NCBI GenBank assembly: GCA_020853575.1
Contig: JADYYP010000011.1
Coordinates: 1 to 64,000, forward strand
Direction: 5' to 3'
From: Planctomycetota bacterium
GTDB taxonomy: Bacteria > Planctomycetota > UBA1135 > GCA-002686595
Length of the DNA: 64,000 bases
The notes under the pieces are model-generated. The model saw nothing but the letters and a program-made list of their open reading frames with translations, searched no databases and was not told the DNA's origin. Below, piece after piece: positions 10,001 to 17,391 of the stretch (position 1 is the first letter of the stretch; every line of letters begins with the position of its first letter). Made by a program: the position numbers and the translations under genes.

Positions 10001-10894
10001 GTTCCAGCCCGGCTCGAGCGCCAACACGACGCGGTCCTGATCGCGACCGAACGGACGACCGAGCTTGCGGCCCAGCGCGAGTCGGCCGTTGTGCCACAGC
10101 TTGAACGCGCCGCTCGTTCCGAGCATCAGGCTGACGCTGCGCGGGCGCTCGAGCCGGACCGCGGTCGCGAGGTACGCCACGGCCTGCTCGTTGGGCCGCA
10201 GCATCTCGTCCAACACCACGATGCCGAGCGGCTGCTGCGGGCACGGATTGGCGCGCCAGGCGACGTCGCGCTCCTTGCCGCGCACGACGGCCGTGAAATC
10301 GATGCCGTTCTCGGGAGCGTACACCGTGTCGAACCCACCGCCGCGTTCGTTGGCGAACGGGCCGATCACGCGCCAATCGCGCACCACGCCCAGGGCCAGC
10401 ATCGCCGAGCGGCCCTCCTCGAGGCGCCCGCAGCGGATCAGCGCGCGCGCGAGCAGAGCCTGGAGTGCGTCGTGGAGCTCCGGGGGCGTCGCCTGCGGCA
10501 ACGGTTGCGCGTCCTCGAGCAACGCCAGCGCGGCCTTCCACGCGTAGCTGGCCTCGAGCAAATCCTCGATCTCGGCCGTGGCCACGATCGCGTCCGCGGC
10601 GAGCAGCTCGTCCGACCAGGACTGGGCGCGCACGCGCGCCAGGACCTCCTTCAGCATGGTGTCGAGCGCGAGCAGCGGCTGTCCGCGATCGGCCAGCGCG
10701 CGCCCGCGCAGCGCGATCCCCAGAGCCGCGGGCTCGACGCGCTCGACCACCGGCCGAGCCGCGGGAGCTTCGGACAAGCCTGCTCCGAGCGTGGCCGACT
10801 GCGGCGGAGCCGTCGCTCCTTCGGGCCCAGTCGCACCCTTGCAAGCGAACACGGCGACGAGCAGCGCGGGCCACGGATTGGTTCTTCGAGACAT
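7001..10894 (-). CDS. TPR / DUF3857 / transglutaminase-like protein with intact triad
   Basis: Encodes 1297 residues. The N-terminus (MSRRTNPWPALLVAVFACKG) looks like a lipoprotein signal with the acylated Cys near position 18, although the lipobox is imperfect. TPR-like repeats cover about 350-640, DUF3857 about 690-870, and the transglutaminase-like domain about 910-1040. Catalytic residues are visible: Cys973 in FGDCKDKS, His in the NHFNHCIAYL segment (about 1015) and Asp in YLDATAD (about 1032). DUF3857-transglutaminase proteins are widespread in Bacteroidetes and Planctomycetes; their substrates are mostly unknown. It forms a two-gene operon with the degenerate paralogue that begins at its stop codon, and is divergent from the DUF4870 gene at 10991. 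Confidence 0.85.
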   Translation of the reverse strand: MSRRTNPWPALLVAVFACKGATGPEGATAPPQSATLGAGLSEAPAARPVVERVEPAALGIALRGRALADRGQPLLALDTMLKEVLARVRAQSWSDELLAADAIVATAEIEDLLEASYAWKAALALLEDAQPLPQATPPELHDALQALLARALIRCGRLEEGRSAMLALGVVRDWRVIGPFANERGGGFDTVYAPENGIDFTAVVRGKERDVAWRANPCPQQPLGIVVLDEMLRPNEQAVAYLATAVRLERPRSVSLMLGTSGAFKLWHNGRLALGRKLGRPFGRDQDRVVLALEPGWNTLLVKCGVEDRSGWLATARMVELDGRALSDAVWDSAHAAESVAPSRESNETPFALAREVLAKRTDDATALRLLAIWHQAVHPDDSADKSARKIAERALALQPDDVDTLYLFARTNEPEAGESRAEIRHNERLAPLKRVVALEPTHVGALLDLTDFWLYQNPLLPKADEMSARALAAAPQHRRAIALRADVLQHLDRMLEAQLLQEAEFDTAEGRLQPELIAARAHALRRRGAGSAALELLTAALTSGSDDRQLVAARVEAARDTGAVDACFAASNLWLARQPFDVARMLEAASIAEYAERFDDAQQWLERALAVCPEDTRVHLALARIAERRGDVATAERELAEVLRLDPGYDKARRQQKLLAEQGEERFEEPYRWDALTRVGLVPARADANDPLQVVDRTTVWRVEPDGTEHQYEHVVLQVDNLAGVKALDAYWIGYPSDASLQVYNVRVVHGDRSFERAPAPRGGDQSSGGSLYRGFDLPPLKVGDLVDVEYRIDQTEPDVFGQYFGLRHMFQINGPDPLAPVHRAELVVLAPKDVALHAVEHNGAKLERSLEERDGLVVRRWVASDLRRPPMEAAMPDRSEFEPLVDVSTYASWDAFSAWWWNLIEKEFVTTPAMKEKVAELTRGLTTEHDKVRAIARFVGQEIRYNAWSFGTHGYEPYSAATIFERRFGDCKDKSILLRQMLAEIGVEAHPVLINAEWRRPDEKLEVAMVNHFNHCIAYLPATADRPGYYLDATADRNPIEYLRADDQGAKVLHVRDGSGSVHQIPYTAPADNAYVRSYEVALERDGRGEVRMVDTSNGMFGVDNRQRFGGEQGDLDKRIADDVADAFGKIDVLEARTSKLEDLGEAARVEARWRAENLLTRDAVGANLRVAFDPIPILDVAAEPVEEREWELVLDRPFQLSSKVLYRTPPGSKLLMLPPEAKVSAPGLIDYHLDARATADGIEVERTFTLHERRIPRERYADFRNALAEIRLAESRSIVLEDVAPQEASGKGNK

Positions 10895-10976
10895 GTTGAA
10901 ATACCCCCGAGCGCATCAGCGTACCGCGACGCGCCGTCTCAGCCGCATGCGGTGGCCAAGAGAGTTCGGCGGAACG

Positions 10977-10982
10977 AGGAGG
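10977..10982 (+). promoter_or_regulatory. Ribosome binding site of the DUF4870 gene
   Basis: AGGAGG lies 8 bases before the ATG at 10991 and fixes that start. It sits in a 96-base divergent region that must also hold the promoter of the large minus-strand transglutaminase operon. Confidence 0.7.
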
Positions 10983-10990
10983 ATTGCACG

Positions 10991-11344
10991 ATGCACACCG
11001 TCGCCACCGACAAAGACCAACGCACTTGGGGCATGTTGGCGCATTTCTCGCCGCTCGCGGGCTTCGTCGTGCCCCTGGGAGGGCTCATCGCCGCGCTGGT
11101 GCTGTGGCAGATCAAGAAGGACCAAGCGCCGTTCGTCGCCGAGCAGGCGCGCGAGTCGCTCAACTTCCAGCTGACCGTGCTGATCGCGGTGCTGGCGTGC
11201 ATCCCGCTGCTGTTCGTGGTGGTCGGCATGCTGCTGATCCCCGCGCTCGGCATCGCCCAGTTCGGGCTGGCGCTGATCGCGGGCCTGCGCGCCAACGAGG
11301 GCCAGCCGTATCGCTATCCCCTGACGCTGCGCATGGTGCGTTGA
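10991..11344 (+). CDS. DUF4870 family small membrane protein
   Basis: Encodes 117 residues matching the DUF4870/Tic20-like pattern: TWGMLAHFSPLAGF at the start, then QIKKDQAPFVAEQARESLNFQ, then two long hydrophobic stretches with a final YRYPLTLRMV. Three membrane segments are predicted (about 15-40, 60-80 and 83-102). Family members are small inner-membrane proteins of unknown function. Spacing suggests a single-gene unit. Confidence 0.88.
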   Translation: MHTVATDKDQRTWGMLAHFSPLAGFVVPLGGLIAALVLWQIKKDQAPFVAEQARESLNFQLTVLIAVLACIPLLFVVVGMLLIPALGIAQFGLALIAGLRANEGQPYRYPLTLRMVR

Positions 11345-11638
11345 GGAACGTCGCCCGCGACAAATCGCACACGGCAGTGCGGACTTTATCTCTGCGCGCG
11401 CAGTGACGCATGTCGTGCTCGTCATTCTGCTTCTCGTGGCTTTCTTCAGCGGAGGCGCGAATCGACGAAGCTCCTGCATGTGGAGCCCCGCGTAACGCCA
11501 CAGACACGGAATGCACATTGCGATTCGCTTTGCGGTCCATCGATTCGCTCTCGACGGTACGTTGAACTCGAATGAGGCGTGTCGCCCATCGTGACGACCG
11601 GCAGACGTCGCGGATCCGCGGGATCAGGAGGCAGTCAA
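11345..11638. other. Intergenic region before the one-haem secreted protein
   Basis: About 294 bases of relatively AT-richer sequence. It contains a 12-base palindrome CTGCGCGCGCAG around 11392-11403, which could end the DUF4870 transcript. AGGAGG at 11626-11631 serves the next gene. No protein-coding content is convincing. Confidence 0.4.
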
Positions 11639-12532
11639 ATGTCGTCGATCAGAAGGCCCATCGTCTCTCTGTTGAGCGTGCTAGCGATCGTGTTTTGTGT
11701 CATTGCGTTCACTTCGACCGCAAAGGCACACGGCAACTACTACAACAACTGGAACACGTTGTATCCCAATTCGACAACTGACAACAATGTGATATCCGGC
11801 ACGGGGCAGAACTGTGCTTTGTGCCACTTCACGGCGTCTGGCGGCGCCAACTGGAACGCCTACGGCTGGAAGATGCGCGAGTTGCTCAACGCGGGCCAGT
11901 CGGTGAATCAGGCCATCCAGAATTCGGCCTCTTTCAACTCGGATCTGGATCCGACGAATTCGTCGAACCTGGCCGAGATCAACGCGAGTTCGCAGCCGGG
12001 ATGGACGAGCGGTCCCAACAACACTCGCTACAACACCTCCAGCACCGTTTCCGGTCAATTGCCGCTCGCTTCGATCCTCGGCAATCTCGACCCCTGCGGA
12101 AGTGCCATCAATTACTGCACGGCAGGCACGTCGACCAATGGCTGCTCGCCGTCGATATCGATGGTGGGGATCTCGCGGGCCAGCCTGTCTGGATCGTGCA
12201 CCGTCATGATGAACAACGTCGAGGGCGCCAAGCAGGGACTGATTTTCTACGGACTCGGCCGCAACGCATCTCCATGGGGCACGAGCACGAGCGTCCTGTG
12301 CGTGAAGGCTCCGACGCAGCGCATGACCAACGCGAACTCCGGCGGTACCGCGGGCGCTTGCGATGGTCAGATCGCGGTGGATATTCACGCTTGGTGGGCC
12401 GCGAATCCCAACGCTCTCGGACAGCCTCTCGCGCCCGGTCTGGTGATCGACCTCCAAGGCTGGTTCCGCGACCCGCCGAGCCCCAAGACCACCAACTTGT
12501 CGAACGCGCTCGAAACGGTCCTGTGCCCGTGA
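11639..12532 (+). CDS. Secreted one-haem c-type cytochrome-like protein with the shared C-terminal module
   Basis: Encodes 297 residues. A signal peptide (MSSIRRPIVSLLSVLAIVFC..., cleavage near AKAHG) is followed by a short domain holding one CxxCH haem-attachment motif (CALCHF, about residue 60). An Asn/Ser-rich middle follows, then the 139-residue shared module (12113-12532) ending ETVLCP. The start at 11639 is set by AGGAGG 7 bases upstream; an in-frame upstream GTG would add an Arg-rich stretch before the signal. The haem motif implies c-type cytochrome maturation and a location outside the cytoplasm. The axial ligand is not obvious. The partner is unknown, but the five-haem cytochrome at 14796-17189 carries the same C-terminal module. 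Confidence 0.8.
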   Translation: MSSIRRPIVSLLSVLAIVFCVIAFTSTAKAHGNYYNNWNTLYPNSTTDNNVISGTGQNCALCHFTASGGANWNAYGWKMRELLNAGQSVNQAIQNSASFNSDLDPTNSSNLAEINASSQPGWTSGPNNTRYNTSSTVSGQLPLASILGNLDPCGSAINYCTAGTSTNGCSPSISMVGISRASLSGSCTVMMNNVEGAKQGLIFYGLGRNASPWGTSTSVLCVKAPTQRMTNANSGGTAGACDGQIAVDIHAWWAANPNALGQPLAPGLVIDLQGWFRDPPSPKTTNLSNALETVLCP

Positions 12533-12539
12533 CGTGAAC

Positions 12540-12578
12540 CGAGCGGGGCCGGCGATCCTTCGACCGCGGCCCCGCTCG
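12540..12578 (+). terminator. Rho-independent-like terminator
   Basis: A perfect 12-base GC-rich inverted repeat (12540-12551 and 12567-12578) sits 8 bases past the stop of the one-haem protein and is followed by CTTGTTGC. It lies between this gene and the convergent HEAT/cyclophilin gene, so it may work in both directions. Confidence 0.6.
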
Positions 12579-12649
12579 CTTGTTGCGTGCATTCCGCTCG
12601 AGCGGCAACCAGGTCGTTCACCCGCGCTCGAAGCGCGGCGCGGTGCGCT

Positions 12650-14722
12650 TCAGCGCGCGCGGATGACGTCGAGGATCCGATCGCCGACCTCGAGCGCGTC
12701 GAGGACTTCGAAGCCCTCGCGCAGCTCACCGAAGATCGTGTAGCGGCCGTCGAGGTGCGGCGTTGCGCGGTGCGTGACGAAGATCTGGCTGCCGCCGGAG
12801 TCGACGTCTTCGTTGCGCGGCATGCCGAGCGAGCCGCGCACGTACTTGCGCGGGCCGATCTCGTGGCGCAGCGATCGATCTTGGCCCTTCCACGTGCCGC
12901 CGCCGTTGCCGTCGCCGCGGTAGTCGCCGCCTTGCACCACGAAATCACTGACCACGCGGTGCCACAGCGTGCCGTCGTAGTGGTCGCGCGCCGCGAGCTC
13001 GAGGAAACTGGCGACGTGCACCGGCGCTTCGTCGGGCAAGAGCTCGAAACGCAGCTTGCCCTTGGTCGTCAGAACGTCGACCAGCGGCGACGCAGCGTAG
13101 TCGGGGAGCTCGAGCGGCTCGAGCGCGCGTTCGGCGCCGAGCGCCAAGGCGAGCGCCTGCTGCGCGGCTTGCGCGTCGATCGCCGCCAGCTCTTCGCGCG
13201 CCACGCGCCGCACGAAGGCGCTGGGATCGAGCAGCCCCTTCATCAGCAAGCCCAGCGCCGCGTCTCCACCGATCTTTCCGGCACTGCGCAGCACGTTGAA
13301 ACGAATCTCGCTGGATCCATCACCGCTCGACGAGTCGTAACAGCGCTCCAGTGCGGGCAAGTCGCCTTCGTCGGGCAGCTCCTGCAGTGCGAGCACCGCC
13401 GCGAGTCGCAGGCCGTTGTCGCCGAACCCCGTCACTTGCCGCAGCGCTTCGCGCACACGCGGAGTGGGGAACTTGCCGAGCATCTCGAGCGCCGTCTCGC
13501 CGACCGCGAGCTCGGGGTCCCTGATGCACTCGAGCAGGCGGGGAACCGCGCGCTCCTCGTCGAGCGCCGCGATGCCGCGCACGGCTCCGATGCGCTCTTC
13601 GCGCGACAGCTTGCGGTACGCAGTATCGAGCAGCTCGAGTGTCGAGTCGATCATGCTCGCGGCGCCGGGGCGCGGAGCCGCCAAGCGCAGCTCGGCCTCG
13701 ACCATCGCTCCGCGCACCCAGCTCGAGGGCTCGCTCGGCGGCGCGCTCGAACCGATCGTGCCCGAGAGCGGCATGCCTGCCGCCGACAGGTGTCGCGCGT
13801 TGGCCTGATCGCGTGCTCCCGCGGCGGCGGCGGACTCCCACGCTGCGCGTCGCACGTGGGCGCTCGAGTGCTTGCTGGCGCGCGCGATGTAGAGCATCGA
13901 CCCAGCGTCGTCGCACGCTCCCAGCCCGAGCACGGCCTCGGTCGCGATGCGCACGTCGCCGTCGGTGCTCGCGCGCCACAGGTGGCCCAGCATGCGCGGG
14001 TCCTTGGCCAGGAGCTTGAGACCGCGCACCGCGAACAGGCGCTGCTCCGCGTCCGGCGCCGAAGAGTAGCGCACGAAAGAGCTCGCGGCCTGCACGGCCT
14101 TGCGGCGCTCGAGGGCGAACAGCAGCGCGGTGACGGTGCTCGCGTCGTTTTCGAGCGCGAGCGCGTCGACCAAGCGTTGGTTGACCTTGGCCGCGTTGAG
14201 CGCGTTGCTCGGCCAGCGCGCGGCTCCGAGCGCGGCCTCGCGGCGCACGCAGGCCTGAGCATCGTCGAGAGCCTCGAGCAGGCGCTCGTGGAGCTCCGGG
14301 CGGTCGAGCTTGCTGGCGGCCTCGGTCGCGCGAGCGCGGACCAACGCGTCGCCGTCGCGTCGATGGAAATCGAGCGCGACGAACACCAAGGTGTCCGCTG
14401 CGCTCGGATCACCGCGCAGACCGAGCGCGAACGCCGCTGCTCCACGCACCTGCGCGTCGGCATCACCCAGCGCTTGCAGCAGCACCCGCGTGATCTCGGC
14501 ACCGTGCTCTGGGAACCACAGACGACCCAGGGCCGTCACGGCGCGCGCCCGAACGATCGCGTCGGAGTCGCCAGCCAAGCGTTGCAGCTCGCCGTCACCG
14601 TCCGTGCGCGCGTCCTCCAGCGCCGCGATGCGCGCGCAACTCGGGCGCGCCGTGCTTTCGGCCTTCTCCACACTCGCGCAGGCCGCCGTGAGTCCGATCA
14701 ACACCCAAGTGAATCGAGCCAT
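12650..14722 (-). CDS. HEAT-repeat lipoprotein with C-terminal cyclophilin-type peptidyl-prolyl isomerase
   Basis: Encodes 690 residues. The N-terminus (MARFTWVLIGLTAACAS) fits a lipoprotein signal with Cys at about 16. Residues 40-530 are repeated helical pairs of the HEAT/PBS-lyase type (ARAVTALGRLW, RGAAAFALG and similar). From about 544 comes a cyclophilin domain: FRV-type core as LWHRVVSDFVVQGGDYRGDG, then GSLGMPR, SQIFVTH and HLDGRYTIFGE, which hold the usual Arg, Phe, Gln and His positions. Probable role: membrane-tethered folding catalyst with a protein-binding solenoid. The start at 14722 is chosen for the lipobox. It is transcribed in the same direction as, and just after, the five-haem cytochrome gene. 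Confidence 0.85.
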   Translation of the reverse strand: MARFTWVLIGLTAACASVEKAESTARPSCARIAALEDARTDGDGELQRLAGDSDAIVRARAVTALGRLWFPEHGAEITRVLLQALGDADAQVRGAAAFALGLRGDPSAADTLVFVALDFHRRDGDALVRARATEAASKLDRPELHERLLEALDDAQACVRREAALGAARWPSNALNAAKVNQRLVDALALENDASTVTALLFALERRKAVQAASSFVRYSSAPDAEQRLFAVRGLKLLAKDPRMLGHLWRASTDGDVRIATEAVLGLGACDDAGSMLYIARASKHSSAHVRRAAWESAAAAGARDQANARHLSAAGMPLSGTIGSSAPPSEPSSWVRGAMVEAELRLAAPRPGAASMIDSTLELLDTAYRKLSREERIGAVRGIAALDEERAVPRLLECIRDPELAVGETALEMLGKFPTPRVREALRQVTGFGDNGLRLAAVLALQELPDEGDLPALERCYDSSSGDGSSEIRFNVLRSAGKIGGDAALGLLMKGLLDPSAFVRRVAREELAAIDAQAAQQALALALGAERALEPLELPDYAASPLVDVLTTKGKLRFELLPDEAPVHVASFLELAARDHYDGTLWHRVVSDFVVQGGDYRGDGNGGGTWKGQDRSLRHEIGPRKYVRGSLGMPRNEDVDSGGSQIFVTHRATPHLDGRYTIFGELREGFEVLDALEVGDRILDVIRAR

Positions 14723-14795
14723 GAGCGCATCGTAGCGCCCATGGCTCGAGGTTCGGACCCGTGGAGCGCGAGCTCCGAGGGCAGTCACGCGTGGG

Positions 14796-17189
14796 TCACG
14801 GCTCGATCGTGAATTGCAGACCGGCCGAGAACGAGTAGTTGGCCGGCGGCGAGAAGCCCGTGTCGCGCATCCACCACTGCACCCAGACCGTGGTGCCTTG
14901 GCTCAGGAACGGGTTGGCGCCGCTGGCGATGTACTCGTTGAAGTCGAGGATGTAGCCGCCGCTGCAATCGTGTGCCGGGGCCGGGTTGCCTCCGGCGTTT
15001 TGGTAGCCGAGGCGCGCCGCGGGGCCTTGCACGCAGTTGAAGCCGCCCTTGAACGGCGCAGCGTTGGGGCCGGTGGTGCTGACGCGCATCAGGCCGACCT
15101 TCTCGTTGATCACGTTGGAGCAGGTGATGTGGAAGCCCTCGCCCGCGCTCATGCTCGGGACGCCGCTGGAGCCGATCGTCGGCGTGCAGCCCAGGCTGTT
15201 GGTCTTCGCCGTGCAATAGGTCACCGGCGCGCTGGAGCCCCAGCGAGCCTGCGCCATGGTCACCGGCGCCGCCATGCCCGTGTTGCGCCAGGCCTCGAAC
15301 AGGTCCGTGCCCTTGGTGGCGTGGACCGCGCTCATGCCGTTGTTGGCGAGCAGCAGGAACTGGATGTACTCCCAGCTCGTCGGCTGGTACATCAAGCGCA
15401 CTTCCGCGCGCACCGCGCCGGCCGGCGGAACCAGCGCGACGTCGTCCCAGTGGTTGTAGAACCCACCGCTGGTCGGGGCGCCGTACTGAGTTGCCGGAAC
15501 GGGCTGAGCATTGCGCTCGACCGCCTGGTCGTAGCTCATCTTGTAGGGCGGGATGCGGTTGTCGTGGGCGATCGTGTCGTTGATCACGAAGTGGAACGTC
15601 GTGTGGCTCGTGCCCGGCGCCTGCGCCGCGATCTGGCCCAGCGTCTTGGTGACGGCCCCGTTGACCTTGTCGTAGTTCGTCGGGAACGACGTGGGGTAGC
15701 CGAGCGAGATCAGCTTGGTCGCCCACTCCTGCGAGAGCGCCATCTCGCCTTCGTAGATCCGCGTGTACGGATCGTTCGCGTCGAGCAGCGTCTCGACCGT
15801 ATACGGCGTGCCATTGACCGTGACGCTCAAGGGGCCGTATTCACCGTCCTCGCGGACCAGCGCGTTGCCCGCGTTGTACCACTTGACGTTCAGCCACATG
15901 CGCCGGCCTTCGGCGTAGCCCGAGATCAGCTTGTGGCCCGTCAGGTTCGTGACGCGCAGCGTGTTGCCGGTGACCGACAGCGCGGCCGAGTTCTCCAGGT
16001 TGTCGATCGCGCGCAACTTGCCCGCTTGGATGCCGGCGATCTGGTACGGCGTGAGGCCGTTGCCGCCGAACAGCCGGCTTTGCGCGTCGAGGTACAGGAT
16101 CGCGTCCGGCGCCCAGTAGTTTCCGCCCGTCAGGTCGTGCAGCGGCAGGTCCGCGCGCTGCGGCGTCGAGAACAGGCTGCAGCCAAAGCCGTCGACCGGC
16201 GGCATGTGGCAGGTCTGGCAGGTGAAGTTGCGTTGGGCTCCGTCGACGTAGTCGCCACTGGGAGTGGAGAGCTTGGCTTGCGTGTAGGCGCGCGCCAGCG
16301 AGCCCTTGCGCAGATCGACCGGCAGCGTGTCGAAGTCGTCGACGCGCATGTTCTCGAAGGGCGAGGAGATGTGCTCGCTGAAGGTGCGCTCGACCACGCC
16401 GAACTTGTGCGGCGGGTTCTTCATGCCGGCCTTGGAGGTCAACGGCCCACCGAGCGTGCCGTCGAACTGTCCCGGCGCGAGCGGGGTGATCGCGCCGTTG
16501 TTGGGGGCCAGGTCGCCCGTCGCCGGGTTGGACACGTCGTGGCACGTGCCGCACAGGTTGGACGAGCGGTGGTACTGCGACTGCAACCAGGGGTGGAACT
16601 GCGCCGCGTTGTTGTAGGGACCCAGACGCTCGATGCCGCCCCACAGCACGGCTTCCGCGCTGCCGTGGTACGCGACCGGATTGGCTCCGCCACTGTTGGC
16701 TTTGAAGGGCGCGTAGTGCTCGCCCAGGTGCTCACTGTCGTCGGGGTTGGTGAGCTTGTGGCACACCTCGCACGACACGCCATCGAAGTCGTCGCCGGTC
16801 AGCGCCGAGCCGTCGGTGGGCACCGAGCGGCCGCCGTACCAACCGATCGGCGAGTGGCAGCGGATGCACAGGTCACCGGCGCCGTCGAAGTCCTGCTCGG
16901 CGACCGCCACGGCGGCCCAGAACACCGGATCGCGGCCCGCGTGCGCCATCATGCTGCCCGACCAGTTTTGGAAGGGCTCGGTCGCGGGGTCGTACTGGCC
17001 GTGGCACATCTCGCAGTTCGAGCTGGGATCGAAGGGCGAGACCTGCAGCTCCTGGGTGCCAGGCAGGCGAATTTCGTTGGGCGGCGTGACGGCCAGGCGC
17101 GCGCTGAGCAAGCTCGCGGAACCAACGGCCAAGACGGGGACGGCGACGCGAAGCGTCTTCGACGTCCGCCACATAGGGGCGCGACTCAT
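14796..17189 (-). CDS. Secreted pentahaem c-type cytochrome with the shared C-terminal module
   Basis: Encodes 797 residues from the ATG at 17189 (GAGG 9 bases upstream; an ATG five codons earlier is possible). A hydrophobic N-terminal segment (about 14-34) acts as signal or anchor. Five haem-attachment motifs are visible in the first half: CEMCH, CIRCH, CEVCH, CGTCH and CQTCH. The second half is a beta-rich domain without haem, and the last 140 residues (14796-15218) are the shared module, ending FTIEP. Multihaem cytochromes of this sort carry electrons outside the inner membrane; the substrate here is unknown. No oxidoreductase or quinol-oxidising partner lies beside it. Confidence 0.85.
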   Translation of the reverse strand: MSRAPMWRTSKTLRVAVPVLAVGSASLLSARLAVTPPNEIRLPGTQELQVSPFDPSSNCEMCHGQYDPATEPFQNWSGSMMAHAGRDPVFWAAVAVAEQDFDGAGDLCIRCHSPIGWYGGRSVPTDGSALTGDDFDGVSCEVCHKLTNPDDSEHLGEHYAPFKANSGGANPVAYHGSAEAVLWGGIERLGPYNNAAQFHPWLQSQYHRSSNLCGTCHDVSNPATGDLAPNNGAITPLAPGQFDGTLGGPLTSKAGMKNPPHKFGVVERTFSEHISSPFENMRVDDFDTLPVDLRKGSLARAYTQAKLSTPSGDYVDGAQRNFTCQTCHMPPVDGFGCSLFSTPQRADLPLHDLTGGNYWAPDAILYLDAQSRLFGGNGLTPYQIAGIQAGKLRAIDNLENSAALSVTGNTLRVTNLTGHKLISGYAEGRRMWLNVKWYNAGNALVREDGEYGPLSVTVNGTPYTVETLLDANDPYTRIYEGEMALSQEWATKLISLGYPTSFPTNYDKVNGAVTKTLGQIAAQAPGTSHTTFHFVINDTIAHDNRIPPYKMSYDQAVERNAQPVPATQYGAPTSGGFYNHWDDVALVPPAGAVRAEVRLMYQPTSWEYIQFLLLANNGMSAVHATKGTDLFEAWRNTGMAAPVTMAQARWGSSAPVTYCTAKTNSLGCTPTIGSSGVPSMSAGEGFHITCSNVINEKVGLMRVSTTGPNAAPFKGGFNCVQGPAARLGYQNAGGNPAPAHDCSGGYILDFNEYIASGANPFLSQGTTVWVQWWMRDTGFSPPANYSFSAGLQFTIEP

Positions 17190-17329
17190 GCGTGGAGACC
17201 TCATCAAGGTGCTGCGAGCTCCGTAATCCTACTGGGCGCTGGAAAACCGCGCGCGGAGGTCGACGTGCGTAGCGAGGCGGAAGTTCCTTCGCTTCGCTCC
17301 GTAGCGCGCGTGGAGCGCGCTGGAAACGA

Positions 17330-17373
17330 CCGAGCCGTCGAGCTCGCGCGGGCGGCGCGGGTCGACGGCTCGG
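17330..17373 (-). terminator. Hairpin after the MopE-motif propeller gene
   Basis: A perfect 12-base inverted repeat (17330-17341 and 17362-17373, 20-base loop) begins 18 bases past the minus-strand stop at 17392. In the minus direction it is followed by GTCGTTTCC. It separates this gene from the downstream cytochrome gene. Confidence 0.5.
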
Positions 17374-17391
17374 GAGGCGCGCGGCGATCGC

